From: Okapia johnstoni
Taxonomy: Eukaryota; Chordata; Mammalia; Artiodactyla; Giraffidae
Assembly (NCBI GenBank): GCA_024291935.2
Contig: CM044309.1
Location: 3,410,001-3,474,000, forward strand
Length of the DNA stretch: 64,000 nt
Direction: 5' to 3'
The position numbers were made by a program, and so were the translations under genes. The notes under the pieces were generated by a model, which did no database searches, was not told the DNA's origin, and saw only the letters and a program-made list of their open reading frames with translations. Shown here in pieces: positions 13,156 to 23,935 of the stretch (position 1 is its first letter; each line of letters begins with the position of its first letter).

Positions 13156-13306
13156 CTATCTGCTAAGTCACTTCAGTCGTGTCCGACTCTTTGCGACCCC
13201 ATGGACTGTAGCCCACCAGGCTCTTCTGTCCATGGGATTCTCCAGGCAAGAATACTGGAGTGGGTTGCCGTTTCCTTCTCCAGGGGAATCTTCCCAACCC
13301 AGGGAT
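13156..13306 (-). mobile_element. Bov-A / Bov-tA SINE, antisense, truncated
   Basis: Antisense Bov-A from CACTTCAGTCGTGTCCGAC to CTCCAGGGGAATCTTCCC AACCCAGGGAT. The tRNA head is mostly missing. The small plus frame at 12829-13347 crosses this SINE and is not a gene. Confidence 0.85.
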
Positions 13307-13395
13307 ACAGTTTTTCTGTAAATAGCTGTAATTTTGTTGTGCCCTAGGGAGGTGAATTTAGGATCTTTCTACTCTGCCTTCTTGACACCTCCTTC

Positions 13396-15350
13396 CTTGC
13401 TCGATTGACCCAGATTTCCAGTGATTCTCAAGTTAGGTCCTGGTTGTTGGAATTAGTACATTCTTAAAATTTCAGGTTCTAATTGCAAGTGTGCTGAATT
13501 TTTTAAAGAATTTGAGGAACCTGAATTTGGCACTGCTGTTTTAGTTCAACTTATCAATGTTTAAATTTTAAGTTAATACAATTATATATCCTTAGATAAT
13601 TTTTGTTTTACATTTTTTAAACTTGTTATAATTCCTCAGCATTAGCTCCCATGGTGAAGTTTGAATCTAGGACTTAAAATCTTTGCTCTGTGTATGTTAT
13701 CCACAAAATAGATCCATTAAATAAAATTGTTCCTTTGATTAAAAAAGGCAAGGACTGCTTTGTTATTCCCTGTACAGCATAGACACACATGTACCACTGG
13801 CTAAAATATAGACATCACAGCAAAAATAAGGGACCATAATCTAGTTTTTCTTGATTGTTTTGGGACACACCCCCTGAAAGAAGCACCTACTTCTCCACTG
13901 AGAACCCAGATATTGATCACAGTCTAGTCCCTTGTTGGTTTCCATTAAAAGAAAGAAAAGGACAAGAAAATATCACGAGGTGGTAGAAATGCAGTATAGC
14001 TTGTTTGGGCAGTACTGTGTAAATGTGCCCAGCTGTTAGGCTTCATAAAATTGAATATTTAAGTGTTAATTTTAATGTATATGAATAACAACTAATTTTT
14101 AAAAGGAATAAAAATTGAAAATATGAAAATTAACTATGTTCTAATATTGTTCTAGAAACTTACATGCGAAACCATGTTAAGAAAATTGATAAATATACTT
14201 AATAGTGATTTTCTTCAGTTAATATATGCTTACGCTTTACTTTAGTGCCTAAAAACAGAATAAATAAAAGAATACATAAAAATAAATTGGTAGAACCACA
14301 TTATTGAAAACAGAGGAATAGCATTTTAGTTTTTCTTTTTTTAATTTTCCAAATATGGATGAAGATAGTCTCCCATATTATGTAGCCTTTTACAATATAT
14401 CCTGTGGAACAAAATTGTTTTTGTCTTTAATCTTATGGTCTATGGTCTGTAATAAAACTGCTTTGCTTGTCTAGTTAGAATGCATACTCACTGCACTAAC
14501 TTTGTTTTGTTTCAGGCTTTTTTGTGTGCTCTTTTATACTCAAAGAATAGCTTTGTTTATTTGTTCGTATTTTCTGTTAAATGATTGAGCTATTTAACAG
14601 TACACCTCTGCAAGAATTTAGCCAGTCTTAAATCCCATTCAGTGTTTAGCAATCTCAAAATCTCCATCAGTCTGCAATTGCCTACCCTTAAGTTGCTAAA
14701 AACGCTCTTGAATAAAGACCAACAGAACATAGACAGGCACTACGATGATATGTGTGTGACAAGCTATGTTTTTCAACACTGGTTCACAGTAGTACTTGCT
14801 TTTTATTTTAACAGTTGCTATAGGGAGCTGTGTGTTTCATTCCCTGCTCTTATAGATACCAGATGATCTCCACTAATGCACTCATGATTAAAAGAATTGC
14901 ATTATAACCAAATAATTTGGTTTGTGATGGCTTAAGTGTAATGATATTTGCACTTTCATGAGAAATAGTGACACCCTTGTGGTCAATGATTCACTATTGA
15001 TAAATAAATGTCCTAAGCAGACACAGTAAAAACAGCACTTTCGATTTTATCCCTAGATTGCTAAGACGCTCAATATAAGAACTATATTTGGAATTATTTT
15101 TCTATATTCTGTCTCAGCCAACCTCCTTATGTAATATTTATACTTTTGTGATTCTTTGCTGTACAGTATACACTTAAATGATCTTGACAATACACAAAGC
15201 AGAGAATTAGAGTAAAATCAACATGAAATCCAGCATTCACGGAGATTTAACGTTTAAAATACAGATAAAATTATTTGTTCAAATTTCTAATTGAAAATTT
15301 CAGTTTTATGTCTAAACTTGAAATTATATTCTTCTAATTTGCATACCTAT
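13396..15350. other. Unique AT-rich sequence
   Basis: No gene or repeat recognised. A short plus frame at 14585-14866 has no family resemblance. Confidence 0.45.
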
Positions 15351-15358
15351 ATAACATG

Positions 15359-15578
15359 ACAGAACTTCCCTGGTGGCTCAGCTGTGAAGAATCCACCTTC
15401 AATACAGGAGCCAAAAGAGACTTGCCTGGGTTGGATCCTTGGATCCTCAGGAAGATCTCCTAGAGGAGGAAACAGCAGCCCCCTGCAGTATTTCTGGTGG
15501 GACAATCCCATGAACAGAGGGACCTGGCAGGCTGCAGTCCATGAGGTGGCAAAGAGTCAGATGTGACTGAGCATGCTC
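15359..15578 (+). mobile_element. Bov-tA SINE, sense
   Basis: tRNA-derived head CTTCCCTGGTGGCTCAGCTG followed by the Bov-A body ending GTCAGATGTGACTGAGCATG. ATAACATG at 15351-15358 and 15579-15586 is the likely target duplication. The body is diverged, so this is an older copy. Confidence 0.85.
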
Positions 15579-15586
15579 ATAACATG

Positions 15587-16424
15587 CTATGGTGCTTTGC
15601 TAATGCTCTGAAAAGGCAGAGCTTAACATTTTTCCTCTGGAGATGAGACATCATATCTTTAGATACTAGAGTTGGTACTTGTTTTTTCTCTCTTCATCTT
15701 CTCCTTGAGTTGGAGAGTATTGGTCGCTACGGCAACGTCGACCCTGTGAAGTCACCGAGGACCTCTGAGTGTTGGGGTCAATCAGGCTACGAGGCTGTAA
15801 CTGATTAATAACTTTCTTAGGATGCTGATACTCTGAACATTTTAACCCCTTAATGGTCCTCTGTTCTCTGTTTATTAATAACACTAATGATTCTAAATCA
15901 TTTCAATGATGTACCTTTGTCCTCAAGCTTAATTCCACCTACACGCAACCAAGCAAGGACATCATCAGCTCAAGGGTGGCAAACGTGATAATTGATGAAA
16001 GGATGAGATGATTAATTGGGAAGGCGGTTATTATCAAGAAAGAACAGAGAGATAGAATTACCATATTTTTGCAAAGCTATTAAGAGGCAAAACAGACTGA
16101 ATTAAATTGAAAGCCGTTTTTTTAAGCAATGTCATTTTCTAAGACAGAATACAGTTATAATGTAAAATGCTTCACATCTTCTTTCCCTTATCTACTTATG
16201 TACATTCTGCTCCTGTTAAAATGTTGAGATCTCCTTTTAGACAGACCCTACTGAATTACATCAATCCATACATGTAAATAACTTTTCTATTTAATATTTC
16301 TGAAATTAAGTTGCACTTTTAAACTGGCATATGTTTAATGCAGAGTCTCTTTCTGGAAAATCTTTTGTTAAGTCTACCGGTTTTCTTGGCATAGACAGCA
16401 TCTTGAAAATCAAGAAAAGAGGGT
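15587..16424. other. Unique sequence
   Basis: Nothing recognised. The minus frame at 15666-15884 was examined as a possible retrocopy but could not be matched to any protein. Confidence 0.4.
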
Positions 16425-16800
16425 CATTCAATAAACTCATTCATTTAACGAGTATTGAGTGCCTCCACTACCAGAAATAAAGCTAGATGCTAAGAAAGCT
16501 GCAGCAGGGATGGTAAGATTTCCATTTTTTTAGAGTTTTAGAAGGTAAAATAAATATGTAGGAAATTAAATAGAATAAAAACTAGTAAATTATCATGGCA
16601 GCGTAATGCAGATATATTTATAATGCCATAGGATAACCAAAGAGGGAGTTAATAACTCTGGATGTGCTATTCAGAGGGGAAAGGACTCATCAAGTGAAAG
16701 GATCCAGGGAGGGGAAAGAACATAAGCAAAGGCAGGGAGGTGTGAAATGTCAGACTGTGTACAGGGAGTGATGAGTAGTCTAGAAGAACTGCCGTCTAGG
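16425..16800 (-). repeat. L2 LINE 3' end, antisense
   Basis: Begins near CATTCATTTAACGAGTATTG AGTGCC and contains AGATGCTAAGAAAGC, then AAAGGATCCAGGGAGGGG, CATAAGCAAAGGCAGGGAGG and TGTACAGGGAGTGATGAG in the order of antisense L2. Confidence 0.65.
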
Positions 16801-17423
16801 GCCAGTTCTCTTGAACGTGAGTAATGAACAGAGCACTTCCAAAGGAAGGAGATAACTTGCCTGTCTGTAGTGCTGACTCAAATTTTTTACTATGTTGTTT
16901 CAAATCTGTAATATTTATTTCATTCTGCAACAGTAAAGTTCCAAATGCATTTATTCATTAAATATGAACAGAATCACAAAACCAATTACAATCTAATTAT
17001 CAACATTAAAGTGATGTGTGAGTTTTATTTTGGAGCCCTGTGAGCTCCAATTAAGCTGTGAACTAGTTTCTTAACTAGTTTTTTTCATTGACCAGTGAAT
17101 TAGATACAGATCAGTCAATTTAAGTATATCACAAATTATACTTATTATAATTAAAACTAGCAATGGTTAGTTTTATTGAGCGCATATTATTTGCGAAACC
17201 CTCTATTAACTTTTTTTTTTTCTTTCAGGCATTATCTTATTCTTGCAAAGGCTTTTTAAAGTGGCTTAATGTATATATCATATGGATGTGTTCTTCCTCT
17301 TGGGTTACCTCGCTCAGGCGACTTTGCTGATTTATACTTTTCTTCTGACCTTCTAATGCTGGAGTGATTAAGGGTTCCATCTTTGGTTCCATATACACAA
17401 TTCTTTGGTAATCTTGTTCAGTG
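16801..17423. other. Unique sequence
   Basis: AT-rich, no element recognised. It borders the perfect inverted repeat at 17424. Confidence 0.45.
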
Positions 17424-17511
17424 CCTTCTCTATCCTAGCAACAATCACCTTACAACAATCACAACTACCCTGTTGGATATAGAAATGTGATTGTTGCTAG
17501 GATAGAGAAGG
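17424..17511. repeat. Perfect 25-bp inverted repeat (hairpin) with 38-bp spacer
   Basis: Arm 17424-17448 (starting CCTTCTCTATCC) is the exact reverse complement of arm 17487-17511 (ending GATAGAGAAGG). The spacer is 17449-17486. Similarity stops abruptly at both arm edges. It is not part of any repeat family I recognise. Confidence 0.9.
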
Positions 17512-17619
17512 AAATGAAATCCATGGCACTAAGCAAGTTTGCACTCCTTGCCCATACTACAAACTCATATATTAAACTACTCACTTGACGTCACCACAGC
17601 GCTGGCAAATAGACATCGC

Positions 17620-18265
17620 GTACTCAGCACATCCAAGTTTGAATTCCTACTCTTCTCACCAAGCCTATCTTCTTTACAGCCTTCATCATGTCAGTTGAGA
17701 ACAGTTCTATTTTTATGGTTGTTGTTCTTGTTTAATTTCTAAGTCGTGTCTGACTCTTTGCAACCCCAAGGACTCTAGCCTACCAGGCTCCTCTGTCCAT
17801 GGGATTTTCCTGGCAGGAATACTGGGGTGGGTTGCCATTTCCCTCTTCAGGGAATCTTCCCAACCCAGGCGTCAAACCCATGTCTCCTGTATCGACAGGC
17901 GAATTCTTTACCACTGAGCCACCTGGGAAGCCCATTTTTACAATTATTCAGCACAAAAAGTAAAAACCAACCAAACAAACAAAAAACTCGGAGTTCTTCT
18001 TGAGTTACGCTTTTCCTATCATCTCAGATTCAAAATTGTCCAGGAAGCAAAATATGTTTAACTGTCAAAGTACATCCAGAATGAAGCCTGCTCTCACAGC
18101 CTGCACATTCACCACTATTATCTGTTATGTTATCTGTTACTGTTGCAGTTGTCTCCTAATCAGCCTCCTTTTTCCTGTGCTTACTCTCCTTGATCCATTG
18201 CAACGGGTTCTGAAGAAAGCTGCCAGTTTGGTTATTTTATAATGTGAGTTATATAGTGTCACTCT
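17620..18265 (+). repeat. L2 LINE, sense, split by a Bov-tA
   Basis: Sense L2 phrases: ACATCCAAGTTTGAATTCCTAC, then after the SINE CTCGGAGTTCTTCTTGAG, ACATCCAGAATGAAGCCTGC, CTAATCAGCCTCC and GAAGAAAGCTGCCAG. The same element appears to resume at 19362 after L1 and SINE insertions. The open frame at 18000-18242 lies in it. Confidence 0.65.
17736..17936 (-). mobile_element. Bov-tA SINE, antisense
   Basis: From CTAAGTCGTGTCTGACTCTTT to GAGCCACCTGGGAAGCCC, including the tRNA head. It is inserted in the L2. Confidence 0.9.
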
Positions 18266-18277
18266 TCTAATTTAAAA

Positions 18278-18281
18278 AATA

Positions 18282-18313
<32 letters not shown>

Positions 18314-18314
18314 A
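18278..18314. repeat. (TA)n microsatellite
   Basis: Alternating AT with one C interruption at 18300, directly left of the BOV-A2 target duplication. Confidence 0.95.
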
Positions 18315-18320
18315 CTTTTA

Positions 18321-18584
18321 CGGAGAAGGAAATGGCAACCCACTCCAGTACTCTTGCCTGGAAAATCCTATGGACAGGGGAGCCTGGTAGGCTGCAGTCC
18401 ATGGGTTCGCTAAGGGTCAGACACGACTGAACGACTTCACTTACTCTTTTCACTTTCATGCATTGGAGCAGGAAATGGCAACCCACTCCAGTGTTCTTGC
18501 CTGGAGAATCCCAGGGACGGGGGAGCCTGGTGGGCTGCCGTCTGTGGGGTCGCACAGAGTCGGACACGACTGAAGTGACTTAGC
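18321..18584 (+). mobile_element. BOV-A2 dimeric SINE, sense
   Basis: Two Bov-A units joined by a CACTTTCATGCATTGGAG-type linker. Perfect 12-bp target duplication ATATAACTTTTA at 18309-18320 and 18585-18596. The minus frame at 18259-18567 is inside it. Confidence 0.95.
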
Positions 18585-18596
18585 ATATAACTTTTA

Positions 18597-19245
18597 ATTT
18601 TTATTTTATTTTATATTGGACCATAATTTGTTAGCAATGTGTTAGTTTTAGGTGTATGGCAAAATAATTCAGTTATAAATGAATACATGTATACTTTTTT
18701 CAAATTCTTTTCCCATTTAGGTTGTTACAGAACACTGAGCAGAATCCCCTGTGCTACACAGTAGGTCCCTGTTGATCGTCTGTTTTATATATGAGTGTGT
18801 TCATTCAGTCCCAAGCTCCCAGTCTATTCCTACCCACCCCTTCCCCAAGAACCGGAAGCTGGTTCTCCAAGTCTATGAGTCTGTTGTCTGTTTCTGTTTT
18901 GTGCGTGTGTGCTCAGGTGCTCAGTCGTATTCGATTCTTTGCAACCCCGTGGGCTGTAGACTGCCAGGCTCCTCTGTCCATGGAATTCTCCAGGCAACAA
19001 TACTGGAGTGAGGTGTCATTTCCTTCTCCAGGGAATCTTCCCAACCCAGGGATCAAACCCACATCCTTTGCATCTCCTAAATTGGCAGCAAGATTCTTTA
19101 TCACTAGGCCGCCTGGGATTCCTGTTTCTGTTTTGTAAATAAGTTTGTTCACATCATTTTTTTAGATTCTATATATAAGTGATATATCATATTTGTTTTT
19201 CTTTGTCTGACTTGTTTCACTTAGTATGATAATCTCCAGGTCCAT
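18597..19245 (-). repeat. L1 3' UTR / 3' end, antisense, young (bovine L1 type)
   Basis: Contains TTAGCAATGTGTTAGTTTTAGG, GTGCTACACAGTAGGTCCC, TCTATATATAAGTGATATATC, TTGTCTGACTTGTTTCACTTAG and TGATAATCTCCAGGTCCAT in antisense L1 order. It is interrupted by a Bov-tA at 18903-19121. Confidence 0.8.
18903..19121 (-). mobile_element. Bov-tA SINE inside L1, antisense
   Basis: Bov-A body then tRNA head ending GCCGCCTGGGAT. A perfect 15-bp target duplication CTGTTTCTGTTTTGT lies at 18888-18902 and 19122-19136, both within L1 sequence. Confidence 0.95.
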
Positions 19246-19261
19246 TGGCAGAGGAGTAGAT

Positions 19262-19360
19262 AAGGAAGATGTATATATATAATGGAATATTAATCAGCCA
19301 TGAAAAGTAATGAAATAATGCCAGTTGCAGCAACATGGATGGACCTGGAGCTTATTTTTC
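19262..19360 (+). repeat. L1 segment in sense orientation (inverted relative to the neighbour)
   Basis: GGAATATTAATCAGCCATG, AGTAATGAAATAATGCC and AACATGGATGGACCTGGAG are the L1 3' UTR in sense. They abut the antisense copy that stops at GGTCCATTG, so the two segments meet at nearly the same consensus position with a short overlap. Confidence 0.75.
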
Positions 19361-19361
19361 T

Positions 19362-19432
19362 CTAAGGGTCAAAGTTCTGGCAATGGCTTTTAGGGCCCAC
19401 ATGATCTGCCCCTTAACTCTGTGTGTGCTATA
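19362..19432 (+). repeat. L2 continuation, sense
   Basis: AAGTTCTGGCAATGGC then GGGCCCACATGATCTGCCCC matches the L2 stretch that follows the part ending at 18265. Confidence 0.55.
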
Positions 19433-19572
19433 GTTAACACTCGTAGAGGATTCTTGTTTAAGACTCCCCTCCTCTAGACAAAATATATTTATTCTATAAT
19501 AATTATGAAATGAAACAAGTAATCATAATAGCCAGAAAAGGATTACAGTCAAATTTTTCTTTTATTGAACTT

Positions 19573-19608
<36 letters not shown>
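19573..19608. repeat. (TG)n(TA)n compound microsatellite
   Basis: TGTGTGTGTGTG followed by uninterrupted TA. Confidence 0.95.
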
Positions 19609-20893
19609 CTAGTAAACACTCATAAAAATTAAAAATAAAACAAGTGTTCAGTAATAGTTCTTAGTGGGCAAATTATATTAATACATTTTTTGGAAAATAA
19701 AGGAAAAACTTATACCTATGTTTTAGTTAGTTGCAAAGATAAATACTAACATTTTGTTTTCCAGGTTTCACTTCTGAAAATTTTCAATGACTTTGTCCAA
19801 ATTACTCTTCTTCGTCTATTCATGTTTAATAGACAGTATAAGTAGATTTGTTGATTTCCTTATGCTCATAGCTGGTTGAAGAACACTTTTATTAGCTTTG
19901 ATTTTAAAAAGCTTTTCTACAGGAAGCAGAAGATATACACAAACCTGGAAGCATATTCTTAATATAAGACTAAATTAGTTGCGAAAACATTTCCATTTCA
20001 CAATAAACTCCAGAAAATTTATAAATACATGAAACAGCAAGTAATTCCATCAAATGACAGAGATGAAGTAACTCACATTTGGTTTCTCCCCATGTACAGT
20101 CACCATATCATTCTTGTTTAGATCTAGCCTGCTGTTTAAGTGCAGAGTTATGCAGCAGCACAGGGGTTAGAAACACGAATTGTGCCGAAAGTGAGTTCCA
20201 ATGATCCAGAACTTCACAGATTTACTCTTGATAGAAATACTCATGAATGTCTCAGAACCTGTTTAACAAGTTGTCTGAATTAATGTCCATGTAGAATGTG
20301 CTTTTTTTCTTTTTAAAGATAAATAATAAAAACGAAACAATTTGAAACTTACAAATAAAACATTTAAATTTTAAAATAACCGAAACAGTTGTGTAGATTT
20401 TAGACTGATCAATAATATTTTTCAAGGAAAGGATTTTTTTCATTGATACTAGTTAAAATTGCCTGCACTCTGGGGTACTGCTCCCACTGCCCGCCCTTGG
20501 TAGGCTAATGGATTATGGGACGATAATAATAAGAAAAATGAGGTAAATATACTTTAATGAACTTATTTAGATACATTTGCAGAAGTCAAGTTCTGCTTCA
20601 CTTTGGCTGAATCTTTGATATACAATACATACACTCTGGAACTGGTGGTTGGTTAATAGATTAAGAAAAAAAACCCTTTTATATATGAAGTTATTAACCT
20701 CGTTTTTTAATATGCGTCAGAGGTCAATAAATTATGACCCAGAGGTCAGGTCTGGTCTACCGCCAGTTTCATTGGAACATAGCCGTGCTCATTCATTCGC
20801 ATTTGTCTATGACTGCTTTAAGCTACAGTGGCAGAACTGAGTATTTGAAATAGATATCAAATGGTCTGCAAAGCCTAAAATTTATACTCTCTG
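19609..20893. other. Unique AT-rich sequence
   Basis: Nothing recognised beyond chance small frames (20252-20443 minus, 20649-20840 plus). Confidence 0.45.
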
Positions 20894-20903
20894 CCCATTT
20901 ATA

Positions 20904-21177
20904 GGAGAAGGCAGTGGCAACCCACTCCAGTACTCTTGCCTGGGAAATCCCATGGACGGAGGAGCCTGGTGGGCTGCAGTCCATGGGGTGACTACGAGTC
21001 GGACATGACTGAGAGACTTCACTTTCACTTTTCACTTTCATGCCTTGGAGAAGGAAATGGCAACCCACTCCAGTGTTCTTGCCTGGAGAATCCCAGGGCC
21101 GGGGGAGCCTGGTGGGCTGCCGTCTATTGGGTCACGCAGAATTGGACACAAGTGAAGCGACTTAGCAGCAGCAGCAG
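20904..21177 (+). mobile_element. BOV-A2 dimeric SINE, sense
   Basis: Two Bov-A units with the CACTTTCATGCCTTGGAG linker and an (AGC)n tail. The near-perfect flanking repeat CCCATTTATA / CCTATTTATA (20894-20903, 21178-21187) is the target duplication. Confidence 0.95.
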
Positions 21178-21187
21178 CCTATTTATA

Positions 21188-21769
21188 AGAAGGCTGTGAA
21201 CACCTTTTCTATTACATTTGTGTACAAATTAGGTGTTAAAGTTTACTTTATAATTAATTTATTTATTGAACTCTGTTAATGAGAAACAGAAAAGCAAATA
21301 AAATTGATCTACTTTGGCAAAGATGTATGCAGTAAGGATTTACTATCAGAGAAAAATGTTATTGAGGCAAGTGTTTGTAACAGGGCTGTGAATTCAACAG
21401 AGGAAAGATGTTTGTTTCCACAGAGTGAGATTATGAAACATTAACTCTGCTTTTGCATTAATATTGGAACCAAAATAGCATTACAGAGAAAGCATGATTG
21501 AAATGTTAGCATCTGTGCAAGGTAGAGTAACAGGAAATGATTTATCATGAGGTAATTTATAACTTCACTTTATAGAGACAGTTATTCTCATGGTACAACC
21601 GCTTCATATTTGGAAAAGATCATAACAAATGTGATTTTTTCCCCCTTCAGCTTAAGTTGTACAACTTGCTTCACAAGTTTGGTGGTACAAATATGATTGA
21701 ATGCTGTACTTGTCCAATTAATTGCATGAGTTATCACCTAGAGGGTTTAGCAAAAGGCTTAATATTAAC
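21188..21769. other. Unique sequence
   Basis: Nothing recognised. Confidence 0.45.
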
Positions 21770-22093
21770 TTTCAGAGGCCTCGTCAATCCAGAATTGCAG
21801 TGGATTTGAAGTATCATAGTCTAAAAAACATGTCCTTAGTCACTCAGTCGTGTCCAACTCTTTGTGACCCCATGAACTGCACCCCACCAGGCTCCTCTGT
21901 CCATGGAGATTGTCCAAGCAAGAACACTGGAGTGGGTTGTTATGCCCTCCTCCAAGGGATCTTTCCAACCTAAGGGTCGAACCCAGGTCTCCCGCATTGC
22001 AGGTAGATTCTTTACCAATTGAGCCAGCTTTTAGAGGCCTCATCGTCAATCCAGAATTGCAGTGGGTTTGACGTTTCCTAGTCTAAAAAACAT
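21770..22093. repeat. Direct duplication of about 62 bp flanking a SINE
   Basis: Copy 1 at 21770-21831 and copy 2 at 22030-22093 share AGAGGCCTC, GTCAATCCAGAATTGCAGTG and AGTCTAAAAAACAT with a few mismatches and a 3-base gap. The interval 21832-22029 is an antisense Bov-tA. The duplication is far longer than an ordinary target-site duplication. Confidence 0.9.
21832..22029 (-). mobile_element. Bov-tA SINE, antisense
   Basis: From CTTAGTCACTCAGTCGTGTCC to ACCAATTGAGCCAGC. The final tRNA 5' bases (CACCAGGGAAGCCC) are missing at the junction with duplication copy 2. Open frames on both strands here are SINE frames. Confidence 0.9.
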
Positions 22094-23665
22094 ACCAGTA
22101 GTCTGGATCCCAGTCAGTACCCAAGAACTTCCCATTTTCACACAGCCCTGGTTCTTATTGTTGCTGTTTCTTTGCTACAAACTGCTCCTAAATACAAAAT
22201 TTCAGTCTTCTCTGGGCCCTGGGCTGAACCTCTGAGTTTTGCTCCTTTTCTTCCCAGGAGGCTCCTTGGACTCTTTTAATTAATCTATTTCCTCTTTCAT
22301 ATTCATTTCTCATGACCAAAGAACACTGGCTGGGGCAGTGTTAGGTTTGAAGGTCAAACTGTCCCCCATTCCCTGTTCTCTGAAGGGTGATTACTTGCCA
22401 GGCATTTGCATAGCCCAGAGGCAGTTAGTTGACTCCTATAAAGATCATTTCCAGGGTAATACTGGGCCCACCTTGGAAATAAATGGACTATATGTAGCTT
22501 CCTGTTTCTAAAATTATGTTTAACATCTGCCTCACAGTGTTGCCCAGAAATCAGCTTTCGGGTATTGGTGTTTTAAAGTTACCTCTAGACAATGAAGGCT
22601 GGAACTGTCAAGTAAGAACACGAGTCAATGAGACAAATATCTGTTGAGACGTCTGACTGTAGGAGGGAGGAGAAAAGGAAGGCTGGGGCTGGACGGCAGT
22701 TTGAGAAGAGAGTGCATATTTATCGTGTGAAGGAAATGGGTGTCTTCAAGAAGACTCTCCAGCAAGAAAGAGATTGGAGCACGATTTATGCTGAGGGTAA
22801 ACTCAGAGGGAATACTTCAGTTTTAAGAATGGCAGTTGGTGGAAGAAGTTTTCTGGGAAGGAAGCAAGGATTTCTACAGCCCAGATAGAAGAATCCTGGA
22901 GGGATCATTCAAAATGATTTAAATTTACCTTCATATACATTGCAAATATTCATTCAAATTTTTAGACATCCTGTATATAGAGGGAGAATTTCATTTACAT
23001 GGTGGAATTTTGTAAACGGATTTGAAGACCTCTGGGAGGAGTCAAAACTTGGAAGAACTTTTTTTTTTTTCCCCAAAATAAAAATAGATTTATTGTTTCC
23101 TCTGATAATAAAAGTAATGCATGACAATAATTTTTGAGAATGAAGAAAAGCATGAGTAAGAAAATTTAAAAAATCTGAAGTTCCATTACAAAAAGCTCTC
23201 TTTGCTACTTTCTCTATAAATATCCTTACATATAGAGTTGAGGTAAATAGAATTATATGTTACACAGTATCTTCATCAGGGGTGACTTTTAAAAATAGCT
23301 TTAAAAGTATGATTCTCTTTTCTTTTGCCCCTTTTCTTTGTATTCTCTAACCTTGTGTGTCTTCAACTCAGATAACCATAGTTAATTATATTGTATATTA
23401 ATCTATAATTTAGAATCCTTTATAGTGTTTTCTCTGTTGTATTTCTAGTTTCCTAGGATATAAGTAAGAAAATCTTATTTTATCTATTTCCTTGTAATTT
23501 TCTTTTTGTCTAGAAGTAATAAAATTTCTTTTGACATTTTATGTAGCTATACATACGTGTATTTAAAAAATTCTGTTTGGAATTAGCCTTTTTGTGATGC
23601 AGAATTAAATCTTCCTTTAAACTAGGGAACATTTGTATTATTATTATTTTTTTTTAATTTCAGTT
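22094..23665. other. Unique sequence
   Basis: Includes a purine-rich stretch around 22640-22880 and a T run at 23060. No gene or repeat family recognised; the plus frame at 22628-22888 is unassigned. Confidence 0.4.
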
Positions 23666-23674
23666 GCTTCTCCA

Positions 23675-23926
23675 GTGCTCTTGCCTGGAAAATCCCATGG
23701 ATGGAGGAATCTGGTAGGCTGTGGTCCATGGGGTAGCTAAGAGTCAGACACGACTGAGCGACTTCATTTTCACTTTTCTCTTTCATGCATTGGAGAAGGA
23801 AACGGCAACCCACTCCAGTGTTCTTGCCTGGAGAATCCCAGGGATGGGGAGCCTGGTGGGCTGCCATCTATGGGGTCGCACAGAGTCGGACACGACTGAA
23901 GCGACTTAGCAGCAGCAGCAGCAGCA
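23675..23926 (+). mobile_element. BOV-A2 dimeric SINE, sense, 5' truncated
   Basis: Two Bov-A units with the linker CTCTTTCATGCATTGGAG and a long (AGC) tail. The flanking repeat GCTTCTCCA at 23666-23674 and 23927-23935 is the target duplication. Confidence 0.92.
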
Positions 23927-23935
23927 GCTTCTCCA

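Larger units (their letters stand above)
11281..13395 (-). repeat. Old L1 5' region, antisense, GC-rich, with Bov-A insertions
   Basis: Read on the minus strand, the right end (GGAGGTGTCAAGAAGGCAGAG... then GATCCTAAATTCACC) resembles the start of old L1M-type 5' UTRs, and the left part (to about 11300) resembles their ORF1-proximal leader. The middle 11580-12500 is GC-rich with repeated CTGG/GGTC phrases. Minus-strand open frames at 11732-12028 and 12062-12319 lie in this untranslated region and show no domain. The jump from ORF2 at 11280 straight to the 5' region implies an internal deletion of ORF1 and of ORF2's start. The family assignment is from remembered consensus and needs a repeat-library check. 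Confidence 0.45.

Noticed and set aside
15666..15884. Minus frame ending EDEERKNKYQL, considered as a processed pseudogene
   Set aside because: No family could be recognised, and no poly(A) tail or target duplication is visible.
23908..23929. (AGC)n runs at 21164, 23908 and reverse (GCT)n at 30264, 55013
   Set aside because: They are the normal tails of BOV-A2 elements and not independent trinucleotide expansions.
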